DNA of 62,719 nucleotides. It comes from CAZUXE01 sp964624585. Its GTDB lineage: Bacteria > Hydrothermota > Tepidihabitantia > B3-TA06. The DNA lies in the NCBI GenBank assembly GCA_964624585.1, contig CAZUXE010000011.1, forward strand, positions 1-62,719, given 5' to 3'. Below are positions 51,628 through 61,044 of this stretch, piece after piece. A model generated the notes under the pieces. The model worked only from the letters and a program-made list of their open reading frames with translations, did not search any database and was not told the DNA's origin. Both the position numbers and the translations under genes were made by a program. The first letter of the stretch is position 1; every line of letters starts with the position of its first letter.

Positions 51628-52653
51628 GTGAGAAAGAAAGTTCTGCTCGGAATGAGCGGAGGGGTGGATTCGGCTGTAGCGGCCCTTCTTCTTAAGCAGG
51701 AGGGTTATGATGTACATGGATTTACTTTTCGTATGTGGAGCGACGATGGACGTTGTTGTTCCCGTGAATCTGTTCAATCTGCTATAGCGGTTGCTCGTAG
51801 CATAGGGATTCCTCATACTATTGTTGATATCCGAGCGGAATTTGAACGCAAGGTAGTTAGTTATTTCTTGTCTGAATATCAAAGCGGGCGAACACCTAAT
51901 CCTTGTGCTGTATGCAATCGAGCTATAAGGTTTGGTTCTTTTTTTAAGCAAGTTAACGCATTTGGAGCCGATTATCTTTCTACCGGACATTACTCTAAGA
52001 TATCCTCAATTAATGGCGAACTGTTTCTCACTAGGGCAAAAGACAGCGCTAAAACGCAGGAATACTTTCTGTCCCTGATTCCTGCCGAAAATCTTTCTCG
52101 CATACTTTTTCCTTTAGGCGATATTTGCAAAGACGAAGTACGTAGGATTGCTGAAGAAAATAATTTGCCGGTGGAGAGTAGAGAAAGTCAGGATATATGC
52201 TTTATTCCTTCTGGCGATACACAAGATTTTCTTCAGAAACATCTTAGCGCGCAAGCTGGGGATATAGTGGATGTCAATGGTAAAGTGTTGGGCAAACATA
52301 GAGGAATATGGCATTATACCATTGGACAGCGTAAGGGGTTGGGAATATCTTCTGAAGAAGCTTTGTTTGTTCTTGCGATTGACGCAGCAAATAATCGAAT
52401 TACTGTGGGGCCGCGTGCTGCACTTAAGGCAAGTTCTTTTCGTATCACCGATATCAATCGTTTTACGGAACGCTCTTTTTCTAGCTTGCCCCTTAGCTGC
52501 AAAATCCGTTACGCCACTCCTGAAGTTCCATGTCGTATTGAAGGCGATAGGGTTATCCTTCTTGAAGATATCAACGCAATAACTCCGGGTCAGTTAGCTG
52601 TTATTTATTGGCAAAATAAGGTAGTTATGGCAGGGATTATAGCTTTAAGTTAA
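51628..52653 (+). CDS. mnmA: tRNA-specific 2-thiouridylase
   Basis: A 341-aa PP-loop enzyme that thiolates U34 of Lys, Glu and Gln tRNAs. The PP-loop GMSGGVDSAVAALL is at the N-terminus. The two catalytic cysteines lie in TPNPCAVCNR and SQDICFIPSG. GHYSKI and KDSAKTQEYFLS are tRNA and ATP site segments. The start is GTG at 51628; the in-frame codon just before it is close to a stop, and no ATG precedes the PP-loop. Confidence 0.95.
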   Translation: MRKKVLLGMSGGVDSAVAALLLKQEGYDVHGFTFRMWSDDGRCCSRESVQSAIAVARSIGIPHTIVDIRAEFERKVVSYFLSEYQSGRTPNPCAVCNRAIRFGSFFKQVNAFGADYLSTGHYSKISSINGELFLTRAKDSAKTQEYFLSLIPAENLSRILFPLGDICKDEVRRIAEENNLPVESRESQDICFIPSGDTQDFLQKHLSAQAGDIVDVNGKVLGKHRGIWHYTIGQRKGLGISSEEALFVLAIDAANNRITVGPRAALKASSFRITDINRFTERSFSSLPLSCKIRYATPEVPCRIEGDRVILLEDINAITPGQLAVIYWQNKVVMAGIIALS

Positions 52654-52890
52654 GATAATTCCCTATTTCTCTACCTCTAATTTCCAACGCTTTCCAACAG
52701 CTTTATTATGTTTATGCGTTTGTTCTTTCGGAAACATAAAAACATCTTCCTTAGTATCTTTGAGAATTTCGGTTATCCTATCGATAGCTTATGCGCGCGC
52801 TTAGTCAAAAAAAAAATCTAAAAAATTTCGGAATTCGGCATTTATCTGTCCCCAATTAGCAGAAATAAGTCTTTTGCTAAGCGTCGCTGC

Positions 52891-52919
52891 TTGACATTTT
52901 ATTCAAAACCGGATAAGCT
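52891..52919 (+). promoter_or_regulatory. pheT promoter, predicted leaderless
   Basis: TTGACA (52891-52896), a 17-bp spacer and TAAGCT (52914-52919), then TAGGT and ATG at 52925. This rules out a leader-borne T-box or attenuator. Confidence 0.7.
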
Positions 52920-52924
52920 TAGGT

Positions 52925-55279
52925 ATGAGATTACCTTTATGTTTGCTTGAAAAGGTTACCGGCAGAAATGTTTCTGCTCATGAAGTAGCTGCCTATCTTG
53001 GGAAAGTTGGTTTTCCTGTTGAAGAGATTATTGAATTACTTCCCTATGATCCAGACCTTAAGGTCGCTCAGGTTACCGGTTTGTTGGAAGAGTTGGATGA
53101 TGGAGTTATGCTTTCGGTTAGCACAGGTGGTGCATCCTACACCGCTTTTTCGCACATTCCTATAGCTGCTGAAACAATAGTAGGTATTGCTCTTGGTCGA
53201 AGTCAACTTGCAAAAAAAGTCATCAATCACTATCCTGATGCCAATGCTTTGGTTCTTACTGGTAGGGATTTAGGTATGGATGATGATTCTATAGTTACTT
53301 TCCCTGACGGAACCATACTGGGGGAGCAGTTAACAGAACTTTTAGAAACAACGGTTCTCAATGTTGAAATTACTCCTAACAGGGGGGATTTGTATTCACT
53401 TTACGGTTTGATAAGGGAACTTGGCGCCAAATGGGGCGATAAGTTTACTCCTCCTTCTGTAGATGAACTTCCTGTTGCCGATGACGCTCAATCCTTTAAG
53501 TTGAAAATTGAAGCTAAAGATGACGTACTACAATACTATGGCTATTTTGTAGAAAATGTCAAAGTAAAGGAGTCGCCTTTCTGGCTTAAATGGTGTCTTC
53601 ATGCTTTTGGCGCAAGGTCTATAAATAATGTTGTTGATGTAAGTAATTATGTTACCTTCCTTACCGGTCAACCCTTGCATGCTTTTGACGCAGGCTTAAT
53701 AGGTAGTTCCCTTGTTCAGGTCAGAAGGGCAAGGGAGAATGAAAAATTTACGGCAATAGACCATAAAGAATACAAGTTATCTGAAAAATGCCTTTTGATT
53801 GCTGACGACAAACATCCATTAGCTCTGGCCGGAGTAATGGGAGGGGCGGACTCAGAAGTCTCTCAGGCTACAGTCCGCCTGTTTCTGGAAAGCGCGCATT
53901 TTTCCGCGAATGCAATCAGGAATACTATTGAGCATACTAATCTGCATTCTGAATCAAGCAAACGATTTGCCGCAGGCGTAGATGGAGAAATGGTTCGTTT
54001 TGGCGCCATGATGTTTTTAGATATTTTGGCTGACTTATGTCCCAGCCTAACAGTTAGCGCTGAATTCAAGTACGGTGATACGCAAAACAAGGGAAAGGTT
54101 CAGTTAAGCCTTTCAAAATTAGACGCTTACGCGGCGACAACTATAGATAAAGCAATTGCGGCAAAGAATCTTGAACTTATTGGTTTTAAGGTTGCTCTTG
54201 ATGAAACCTGTATTACTGCAACTGTGCCATCGCACCGAAACGATATTGCAGAAGATGTAGATATTATTGAAGAGGTGTTGAGATTGGGTAATTACGATGA
54301 ATTACCTTCCTCCCTTGTGGTCAATACTCAGGTTTCAGGTAAATTGCATCCCCATACCAGGCGGATAGGACAGATAAGGGATTTTCTTACAGGCCTAGGT
54401 TTGAGTGAAAGTTATACTCTGAGCCTTGTTTCAAGGGAGCGTATTCCTGATACTTATAATGATAACTTGATAGAACTTGCTAATCCTCTCTCTGAGCGTA
54501 TGGCTTTGATGCGTCCGTCTTTTATTACCGGTATGCTAAATGCCGCTGCTGAAAATATAAGGTTTGGTAATTCAGATATTTCGCTTTATGAAATAGGTAA
54601 TGTTTATTGGAAAGATGTCGGTAAGTTTAATGAAAGTATGCGTTTGGCGATTCTTATTACTGGAAACCGCTATCCGCTTAGTTGGAACCAAAGGCAGGAG
54701 AGCGTAGATTTCTATGACATAAAAGGTATTGTCGAAATGCTTTTCGACAGGTTTCAATTGGGAGATATTGAGTTTCAACAGCAGCAGATGACTTTCTACG
54801 AAGGGCAGGCTTGTCAAATTCTTCTTAACGGTAATGTTGTGGGAGAACTTGGTGAGGTATCCCAAAATTTTCTGGATAAATTTGACATCAAAGTAATGAC
54901 TTATTACTGCCAATTGAACATAGATATATTTATGCAAGCAGGAGGGTGTAAAGACGCGTTCTTTAAGCCCTTGTCTAAGTTTGTAAAATTGGAACGCGAT
55001 ATGGCTTTGCTTATTGATGCGAATCTTGATGCAGGTACGATTATGCAATTTGTTCGCTCTGAAGCAGGTCAAATATGCAGTAAGGTTGATATTTTCGATA
55101 GCTTTACAGGAAATCCGCTTCCTGAAGGAAAACGAAATCTTGGTTTAAGATTGAGTTTTCTTCCTACGGAGAAGAATCTTTCTAAGGATGAATTAGATGA
55201 ATTGATGAAGCATCTTGCAGAGAAGGTGAAAAATAAGTTCAATGCAGTTATTAGAGGGCGTGAAGGTAATGGAAACTGA
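52925..55279 (+). CDS. pheT: phenylalanyl-tRNA synthetase beta chain
   Basis: A 784-aa beta subunit. It contains the EMAP-like tRNA-binding domain (about 40-150), B3/B4 editing domain (about 210-370; HAFDAGLIG, LALAGVMGG), B5 domain (VPSHRNDIAEDVDIIEEVLRL), a catalytic-like core (NPLSERMALMRPSFITGML) and the C-terminal anticodon-binding FDX-ACB domain (VKLERDMALLID). pheS normally precedes pheT but is not in the window; upstream there is only a 270-bp spacer and mnmA. Its own promoter implies a leaderless mRNA. Confidence 0.95.
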   Translation: MRLPLCLLEKVTGRNVSAHEVAAYLGKVGFPVEEIIELLPYDPDLKVAQVTGLLEELDDGVMLSVSTGGASYTAFSHIPIAAETIVGIALGRSQLAKKVINHYPDANALVLTGRDLGMDDDSIVTFPDGTILGEQLTELLETTVLNVEITPNRGDLYSLYGLIRELGAKWGDKFTPPSVDELPVADDAQSFKLKIEAKDDVLQYYGYFVENVKVKESPFWLKWCLHAFGARSINNVVDVSNYVTFLTGQPLHAFDAGLIGSSLVQVRRARENEKFTAIDHKEYKLSEKCLLIADDKHPLALAGVMGGADSEVSQATVRLFLESAHFSANAIRNTIEHTNLHSESSKRFAAGVDGEMVRFGAMMFLDILADLCPSLTVSAEFKYGDTQNKGKVQLSLSKLDAYAATTIDKAIAAKNLELIGFKVALDETCITATVPSHRNDIAEDVDIIEEVLRLGNYDELPSSLVVNTQVSGKLHPHTRRIGQIRDFLTGLGLSESYTLSLVSRERIPDTYNDNLIELANPLSERMALMRPSFITGMLNAAAENIRFGNSDISLYEIGNVYWKDVGKFNESMRLAILITGNRYPLSWNQRQESVDFYDIKGIVEMLFDRFQLGDIEFQQQQMTFYEGQACQILLNGNVVGELGEVSQNFLDKFDIKVMTYYCQLNIDIFMQAGGCKDAFFKPLSKFVKLERDMALLIDANLDAGTIMQFVRSEAGQICSKVDIFDSFTGNPLPEGKRNLGLRLSFLPTEKNLSKDELDELMKHLAEKVKNKFNAVIRGREGNGN

Positions 55280-55445
55280 ATTTAAGCTGCTTAGACAAAA
55301 AATACAGGGTTTAATTCAGCGTGTTCGGGAACTTGAAACTGAATGCGGCCAGCTGCGGAGTGAGATTGACGAATTGAAGCGCGTCCAGGACGCCGCAGCA
55401 TCAAGGGTTGCAGCATTATTGGATAAATTGGAAGATCCCGAGTAA
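55269..55445 (+). CDS. small coiled-coil protein, ZapB-like
   Basis: A 58-aa protein, almost all one heptad-repeat helix (FKLLRQKIQGLIQRVRELET continuing to LLDKLED). Starts at ATG 55269, overlapping pheT by 11 nt. Size and place before zapA suggest a ZapB-like Z-ring factor, but coiled coils are poor evidence for homology. Confidence 0.55.
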   Translation: METEFKLLRQKIQGLIQRVRELETECGQLRSEIDELKRVQDAAASRVAALLDKLEDPE

Positions 55446-55450
55446 GATGT

Positions 55451-55714
55451 ATGGCTGTAGATAAAGTAACAATTTCGGGTTATGAAATTCAAGTGAAGCA
55501 CGATACTACCCCTGAAAGATTAGGGCGATTGGTATTGTGGGTTGATAAATTGATTTGTGAAAAGAAAGAAAAGTTTAATACCTCACTTATCCGTTCGGTT
55601 TTGCTTGTAGCCCTTGATTTGGCGGACAGGCTTGATAATCAGCGGGGAAATTTTGAGCAAGAGGTTCGTGAGAAACTCCAGCATCTTATTCAGGAGATAG
55701 ATGAAGTAGTTTAG
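55451..55714 (+). CDS. zapA: cell division protein ZapA
   Basis: An 87-aa ZapA with the N-terminal strand motif KVTISGYEIQVKHDTTPERL and the long C-terminal dimerisation helix. It bundles FtsZ filaments. It follows the ZapB-like gene by 5 nt and precedes 6S RNA, an order found in many bacteria. Confidence 0.85.
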   Translation: MAVDKVTISGYEIQVKHDTTPERLGRLVLWVDKLICEKKEKFNTSLIRSVLLVALDLADRLDNQRGNFEQEVREKLQHLIQEIDEVV

Positions 55715-55890
55715 GCTATCTGACGTGTTCGTGGTGGCGGATTATTGTCTTGAGCCAACGCTCAAGGATTGGGGAGAAGCGTTGATGAATTGAGAATCCG
55801 GGTAACCGGAATTTCAGGATTCGATTTGCTGAACCCCTTCATATATCCTGGGTTCCAAGACACCCGTTGCCACGGCACGCTGGATGCCTT
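55714..55890 (+). ncRNA. ssrS: 6S RNA
   Basis: About 177 nt between zapA and rny. The ends pair as in 6S RNA: GGC-ATC-CGTG-...-GTGGC on the 5' side (55714-55738) with GCCAC-GGCACG-...-GAT-GCC on the 3' side (55870-55888). The 3' half holds CCTGGGTTCCAAGACACCCG, like the conserved 6S region. A central hairpin (GAATCC...GGATTC) sits opposite the presumed open bubble. 6S RNA mimics an open promoter and binds sigma70-RNA polymerase. The zapA-ssrS neighbourhood is conserved in many bacteria. Confidence 0.8.
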
Positions 55891-55905
55891 TGAAGGAGTT
55901 GCTCT

Positions 55906-57459
55906 ATGAATTTGATATTAATAGGGGCAGGGGCCTTAATTGCGGGTTTCATAATTGGTTTTCTTTTATTCAAGTTGGTGAGTATTCGCAGTATAGCCAA
56001 CAGCAAAGAACGCGCCGGTCAAATAATTAAAGAAGCCCAGTTGGAATCTGAAAGAATTCTTAAGTCGGCGGAAGTTGAGTCTAAGGAACGTTGGTTTAAG
56101 ATAAAGGAACGTTTGCAAAAAGAAATGGCTGCTGAACGCAGGGATTTAGAGCGTTCACAAAAGAAGATGTCAGATAGGGAAGGTATGCTTGAAAGACGTA
56201 GTCATTATCTGACTGAACGTGAAAGTGCCTTGATTAGAAATGAAAAGTACTTGGCTAACCTTGAGAAGATTTTGAAGACTAAAATTGAACGTTACGACCA
56301 ACTTATAGAAGAAGAAAATTTGAGACTTGAAAAAACCGCCTTAATTAGTAAGGAAAAAGCTAAAGAGGAATTAATGGAAAACCTGCGTAAGCAGGCTGAC
56401 TTGGAAGCTCTTCAGATGGTCAAGGATATCAAGGAGCGCGCTAAAGAAGACGCTGAAAGAGCTGCAAAAGAGGTAATTTCTCAGGCTATTCAGAAGGTGT
56501 CCCTGTCTCACTGGACTGAAAGTACGGTATCTGTTGTTGAACTTAATTCAGAAGAACTGAAAGGCAGAATTATAGGCCGAGAAGGCCGAAATATACGTAC
56601 ATTTGAAACCCTTACAGGGGTTGAAGTATTGGTTGATGATACCCCTGGTGCGGTTATTATTTCCGCCTTTGATCCAATCAGGCGCGAGAAGGCCAAAATT
56701 ACACTTGAAAAGTTGATTGCAGACGGACGCATACATCCTGCTCGTATTGAAGAGGTTTATCACGAAGTGGAGAAGGAAATACTTGAGCATATCAAGATAA
56801 CTGGCGAAGAAACGGTAGCCGAGTTGGGCATAATTGGTCTTCATAGCGAACTCTACAATTATGTGGGCAGGATGAAATATCGTTCCAGTTATGGTCAGAA
56901 TCTTCTGCAGCACTCACGGGAGGTAGCTCATTTGTGTTTGAATATGGCTACAGAGCTTAAGCTAGATCCTCAAATTGCGGCTAGAGCAGGATTACTTCAC
57001 GATATCGGTAAAGTGGCGGAGGTTTCCATAGAAGGGCCTCATGCCGAAATTGGCGCAAGAATTGCCGCCCAATACGGTGAGGACGAATTTGTTGTTAATG
57101 CAATTGCCGCTCATCATGAAGAAGCGCCAATGGAAAGTCCATACGCATTTATAGTTGCCGCTGCCGATTCTATATCTGGTTCACGTCCGGGCGCTCGTCG
57201 TGAAACCCTTGAGGCCTATCTTAAAAGGCTGGAGCGTCTTGAGAGCATTGCTGTTAGTTTTGAGGGGGTTGAAAAATCTTATGCAATACAAGCTGGGCGC
57301 GAATTGCGGGTACTGGTTCAGCCGGATATTGTTTCCGACCTTGACGTTGAGGTAATGAGTTCTAAAATTGCAAGGCAGATTCAGAATGAACTAAAATATC
57401 CGGGTTATATTAAAGTGGTGGTAATTCGGGAAGTTCGCAATGTGGAATACGCAAAGTAA
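55906..57459 (+). CDS. rny: ribonuclease Y
   Basis: A 517-aa membrane-anchored endoribonuclease that starts bulk mRNA decay. N-terminal transmembrane helix (about 3-25), coiled coil (about 30-195), KH domain (LKGRIIGREGRNIRTFE) and HD domain with H-x-x-x-H-D (HSREVAHL and LLHDIGK, AHHEEAP). GAAGGAG lies about 9 nt upstream. Confidence 0.96.
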   Translation: MNLILIGAGALIAGFIIGFLLFKLVSIRSIANSKERAGQIIKEAQLESERILKSAEVESKERWFKIKERLQKEMAAERRDLERSQKKMSDREGMLERRSHYLTERESALIRNEKYLANLEKILKTKIERYDQLIEEENLRLEKTALISKEKAKEELMENLRKQADLEALQMVKDIKERAKEDAERAAKEVISQAIQKVSLSHWTESTVSVVELNSEELKGRIIGREGRNIRTFETLTGVEVLVDDTPGAVIISAFDPIRREKAKITLEKLIADGRIHPARIEEVYHEVEKEILEHIKITGEETVAELGIIGLHSELYNYVGRMKYRSSYGQNLLQHSREVAHLCLNMATELKLDPQIAARAGLLHDIGKVAEVSIEGPHAEIGARIAAQYGEDEFVVNAIAAHHEEAPMESPYAFIVAAADSISGSRPGARRETLEAYLKRLERLESIAVSFEGVEKSYAIQAGRELRVLVQPDIVSDLDVEVMSSKIARQIQNELKYPGYIKVVVIREVRNVEYAK

Positions 57460-57679
57460 TCGCTTATGTGATCCAGCCGGCGGGAATGGCCCCCACGCTC
57501 TTTAGGAGCTTGCCGGTGGCGGTTTCGATACTATGATATATAACTCTGTAGATTGAAAAATGGAGTTGTGGATATGCGGCGAAGTTTAAGGGCTTGCGAA
57601 ATTATATGGTTTCCAATATCCTGTAGTGCTTGCTGTTGATTGGAAGCGAAACCGTCTATCTTATTTGTAGAGGAGAGAT
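57460..57679 (+). other. structured region before hsp20-lon: possible regulatory leader or small RNA
   Basis: 220 nt without an ORF but with several perfect helices: CCGGC/GCCGG (57477-57481 with 57512-57516) enclosing GCTC-TTTAG-GAGC; CGGTTTCG/CGAAACCG (57520-57527 with 57647-57654) enclosing AACTC/GAGTT (57542-57546 with 57563-57567) and TTCCAAT/ATTGGAA (57611-57617 with 57639-57645). A promoter may lie within (57510-57537), so either the first hairpin belongs to the rny 3' end and the rest to an hsp20 leader of about 135 nt, or the whole is one RNA. It matches no RNA family I recognise. Confidence 0.4.
57510..57537 (+). promoter_or_regulatory. possible hsp20-lon promoter
   Basis: TTGCCG (57510-57515), a 16-bp spacer and TATGAT (57532-57537). 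The -35 is weak. No CIRCE element is visible. Confidence 0.4.
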
Positions 57680-58057
57680 ATGAATAAAGGGCAATTTTAT
57701 TTCCTGTTGGATGGCTCATCTCCTCAGGGTGATGATGAGTATCCAAGGGTTGATTTGATACTTACTTCTGATACTGTATGCCTATTAGTTGAAACTCCGG
57801 GCGTTTCCAAGGAGTCGCTTGAAGTAAGTATAGAAAATAAACATGTTGTAATAAAGGGTTCCAGAAAGGAACCGGACTTCTTTTCAAAGGCTACTCATTT
57901 CTATAAGCTGGAATCATTTTACGGAATATTTAAAAGGCAGATTCCAGTTCCCGCCGATGTTGATGTCGAGAAGGCAAAAGTTGAGTATCATAATGGAGTT
58001 TTGCAGATTCTTATACCACGAAGCAAACCAAATGTTATTGAAATCCCAATTGACTAG
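57680..58057 (+). CDS. small heat-shock protein (Hsp20 family)
   Basis: A 125-aa ATP-independent holdase with an alpha-crystallin domain. Typical strands: DTVCLLVETPGVSKESLEVSI, HVVIKGSRKEPD, SFYGIFKRQIPVPADVDVEKAK and VEYHNGVLQILIPR. The N-terminal arm is very short (about 20 aa) and the C-terminal IxI anchor may be VIEIPI. AGGAGAG lies just upstream. 8 nt before lon. Confidence 0.93.
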   Translation: MNKGQFYFLLDGSSPQGDDEYPRVDLILTSDTVCLLVETPGVSKESLEVSIENKHVVIKGSRKEPDFFSKATHFYKLESFYGIFKRQIPVPADVDVEKAKVEYHNGVLQILIPRSKPNVIEIPID

Positions 58058-58065
58058 GAGAGAGA

Positions 58066-60450
58066 ATGTTTGATGAATCTATAACTGGCATACCGGAAGG
58101 CGCATCAATTCAAGAAACACTTCCAATTCTTCCAATAAAGGGGGGTGTGATATTTCCGAATCTGGCTACAGGTTTAGCGATATCTAATCCTGCTTTGACG
58201 AAACTGGTTGATGAGGCTCTTGCTGGTCATAAAATGGTGTGTATAGTTACTCAAAAGAATCCTGAGATTGAAAATCCTGCTCCTGAGGATTTGTACTCAG
58301 TTGGAGTAGTATCACTTATACTTAAAATGAGACGTTATCCTGATGAAACCCTGAGGATATTTATTCAAGGGATTCAGCGGGCTAAAATAGAAAAATTTGT
58401 TCAAAAAACACCCTATCTTACGGCTAAAATAAAACTTGTGAAATCAAAGGTGCGCAAAGATAATGCAACTCGCGCCCTTATGCGAAATGTAGGCACTTCT
58501 TTTCAAAAACTGGTATCTATGGTTCCCTACTTATCCGAAGAGCTTATGTCGGTAGTTTTGAATATCCATGAACCTGATAAGCTTACGGATTTTGTTTCGT
58601 CATATGTGAATTTTGATGTTGCGGAAAAGCAAGAGTTGCTTGAAACCTTTTCTCCGAAGGAAAGACTTAAGCGTTTGGATACACTTTTAGGGAAGGAAAT
58701 AGGCATTCTTGAACTGGGTGTGAAGATACGTGACAGGGTAAAGGGTGAGGTAGACAAATCACAGAGGGAGTATTTTCTGCGTGAGCAGTTGAAGGCTATT
58801 AAGAAAGAGTTGGGCGAAAAAGACGAACGTACTGCAGAAATCGATAACCTTCGGAAGGAAATAGAGGCGAAAAACATGCCGGAACAGGCTAAAAAAACCG
58901 CCTTGAAGGAATTAGATAGGTTAAGCCTAATGCCTTCGGCTGCAGCGGAGTATACAGTTCTTCGTACATACATCGACTGGCTGATTAACCTACCCTGGGA
59001 AGAGGCAACGAAGGATAATCTTGATATCAAGCGCGCACGCAGAATACTTGACGAGGACCATTATGATTTGGAGAAGGTTAAAGAGCGTATTCTTGAATAC
59101 CTTGCTGTCCGTAAACTAAAGCCTGATTCTAAGGGGCCTATTTTATGCTTTGTGGGGCCGCCTGGAGTTGGTAAAACTTCACTTGGAAAATCCATAGCCC
59201 GCGCTTTGGGAAGAAAATTTGTTCGTCTGTCATTGGGTGGGGTTCATGATGAAGCCGAAATTCGTGGACATCGCAGAACCTACGTGGGGGCATTGCCGGG
59301 TAGGATACTTCAAAACATACGTACTGCAGGCTTCAATAATCCTGTGTTTATGCTGGATGAAATAGATAAGGTTGGCGCCGATTTTAGGGGAGACCCCTCA
59401 TCAGCCCTTCTGGAAGTTCTTGACCCTGAACAGAATAATTCCTTTTCCGATCATTACATAGAAGTTCCCTTCGATTTGTCGCGGGTAATGTTTATTGCAA
59501 CAGCTAATGTTATACAAACTATTGCTCCTGCTCTTAGGGATCGTATGGAGGTTATTGAACTTCATGGCTATATTGATGAAGAGAAGCTTGAAATTGCCAA
59601 ACGCTATCTTGTAAAAAGACAATTGGAGCAAGCCGGACTTAAATCTTCTGATATTAAGTTTACAGATGATGCGATATATAAAATCATTAGCGCCTACACC
59701 CGTGAGGCAGGGGTACGGAACTTAGAGCGGGAAATAGGTTCTGTTGTGCGTAAAATTGCTCGTCGCCATGCCGAGGGACGCAAGCGCAAGGTTGTAATTA
59801 ACGCTAAGGATGTGTCCCGTTTCTTAGGGCATGCAAAGTTTTATTCAGAGCTTGCCGCAAGACAAGGTACAATAGGGGTGTCAACAGGTTTGGCCTGGAC
59901 GCCTGTGGGCGGAGAAATACTATTTATAGAAGCTGCTGTTATGCCGGGCTCCAAGGGACTTATTCTCACCGGTTCTCTTGGGGACGTAATGAAGGAATCC
60001 GCTCAAGCAGCCTTGTCTTTTCTGCGGAGTCATGTTTCTGAAATGAAGCTTTCGAATATAGATATTTCCAATTCTGACCTTCATATCCATATACCTTCTG
60101 GAGGTATTCCAAAAGATGGACCTTCGGCAGGTCTTGCTTTAACTGCGGCACTTTACTCTTTGTTTTCAGGAAAAGTTCTTGACCCTCACCTTGCTATGAC
60201 CGGAGAGATAACCCTTACAGGCAGGGTTATTCCAGTAGGAGGTATAAAGGAGAAGGTTCTGGGTGCAAAACGTGCAGGAATAACTACGATACTTCTTCCG
60301 GCGGAGAATGAAAAAGACCTTGCCGAGATTCCGGAGCATGTTCGAAAGGGACTTGAGTTCCATACCGTAAAAACTATAAAGCAGGCTATGAAGTTTTTGT
60401 TTCCTGAAAATGAAGGCGCAAAAAAGAAGCGAAAACGAAAGAAAAGATAG
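58066..60450 (+). CDS. lon: ATP-dependent protease Lon
   Basis: A 794-aa LonA. N-terminal substrate domain (about 20-215), AAA+ module with Walker A GPPGVGKTS and Walker B PVFMLDEIDK, and the protease domain with the Ser-Lys dyad (PKDGPSAGLALTAAL and GGIKEKVLGAKRAG). Very basic C-terminal tail (KKKRKRKKR). Paired with hsp20, consistent with heat-stress proteostasis. Confidence 0.97.
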   Translation: MFDESITGIPEGASIQETLPILPIKGGVIFPNLATGLAISNPALTKLVDEALAGHKMVCIVTQKNPEIENPAPEDLYSVGVVSLILKMRRYPDETLRIFIQGIQRAKIEKFVQKTPYLTAKIKLVKSKVRKDNATRALMRNVGTSFQKLVSMVPYLSEELMSVVLNIHEPDKLTDFVSSYVNFDVAEKQELLETFSPKERLKRLDTLLGKEIGILELGVKIRDRVKGEVDKSQREYFLREQLKAIKKELGEKDERTAEIDNLRKEIEAKNMPEQAKKTALKELDRLSLMPSAAAEYTVLRTYIDWLINLPWEEATKDNLDIKRARRILDEDHYDLEKVKERILEYLAVRKLKPDSKGPILCFVGPPGVGKTSLGKSIARALGRKFVRLSLGGVHDEAEIRGHRRTYVGALPGRILQNIRTAGFNNPVFMLDEIDKVGADFRGDPSSALLEVLDPEQNNSFSDHYIEVPFDLSRVMFIATANVIQTIAPALRDRMEVIELHGYIDEEKLEIAKRYLVKRQLEQAGLKSSDIKFTDDAIYKIISAYTREAGVRNLEREIGSVVRKIARRHAEGRKRKVVINAKDVSRFLGHAKFYSELAARQGTIGVSTGLAWTPVGGEILFIEAAVMPGSKGLILTGSLGDVMKESAQAALSFLRSHVSEMKLSNIDISNSDLHIHIPSGGIPKDGPSAGLALTAALYSLFSGKVLDPHLAMTGEITLTGRVIPVGGIKEKVLGAKRAGITTILLPAENEKDLAEIPEHVRKGLEFHTVKTIKQAMKFLFPENEGAKKKRKRKKR

Positions 60451-60663
60451 CAATTCATAAAACCAAATGCTTTATCTATTTGTTGTGCCACACATCTCTG
60501 ATTATCGGTTGGTATAATACAGATAAATTGATTTTCTTGCGGGAATTGAGTTAAGCTAAATTTACAATTTGTATAATTTTACTTTAAGCGCTGAATCCTC
60601 AAAGTTTGCTACAGCGCACCCTAAAAGGCTTTCAGAACTTAGACTTCTCTTCCTAGGTATGGT

Positions 60664-61044
60664 ATGAAAATTGCTTATCATACAGTCATGAGTTTATTGC
60701 TTTTCTTCATAACCTTGATTTCTTCTGAATCTACGAGTTACCTAAATTGGCATAAGCCGGACAATCAGCTGACCGCGGAAAGTTCCGAAACCTCTCCTAA
60801 AGTGCAATTTATTGAGGTTAATATACAGTCAGGCGCTAATGCTCTTAATATTTCTCTTGCGTATTCATTTGGTGAACCTGTAAAGCTTACTCTCTATGAC
60901 GTTGTTGGACGTAGCGTATACAAGGAAGTAATGACGAGTCCGCGTTTTAAGATAGATATTTCCGGTTTTGCACGTGGGGTGTATTATCTTCAGGCTGTAA
61001 TGGGGGAAAACAGACACTGTACTCAAAAGGTTGTTATAGAATAA
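60664..61044 (+). CDS. small exported protein made mostly of a sorting domain
   Basis: A 126-aa protein: signal peptide (about residues 1-22, MSLLLFFITLISSES core), a polar linker of about 25, then a single C-terminal type IX-like/FlgD-Ig-like domain (VKLTLYDVVGRSVYKEVM ... FARGVYYLQAV ... TQKVVIE). There is no catalytic domain in front of the tail, unlike the subtilases. It could be a surface peptide, a decoy or structural unit, or a remnant that kept only the tail. Upstream 60451-60663 shows a TATAAT without a convincing -35. Confidence 0.65.
   Translation: MKIAYHTVMSLLLFFITLISSESTSYLNWHKPDNQLTAESSETSPKVQFIEVNIQSGANALNISLAYSFGEPVKLTLYDVVGRSVYKEVMTSPRFKIDISGFARGVYYLQAVMGENRHCTQKVVIE

Noticed and set aside
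52654..52924. T-box or attenuator upstream of pheT
   Set aside because: The -10 box lies 5 nt before the ATG, leaving no leader; no T-box sequence or terminator hairpin is present.
57460..57679. CIRCE heat-shock operator upstream of hsp20
   Set aside because: The AACTC/GAGTT inverted repeat does not match TTAGCACTC-N9-GAGTGCTAA.
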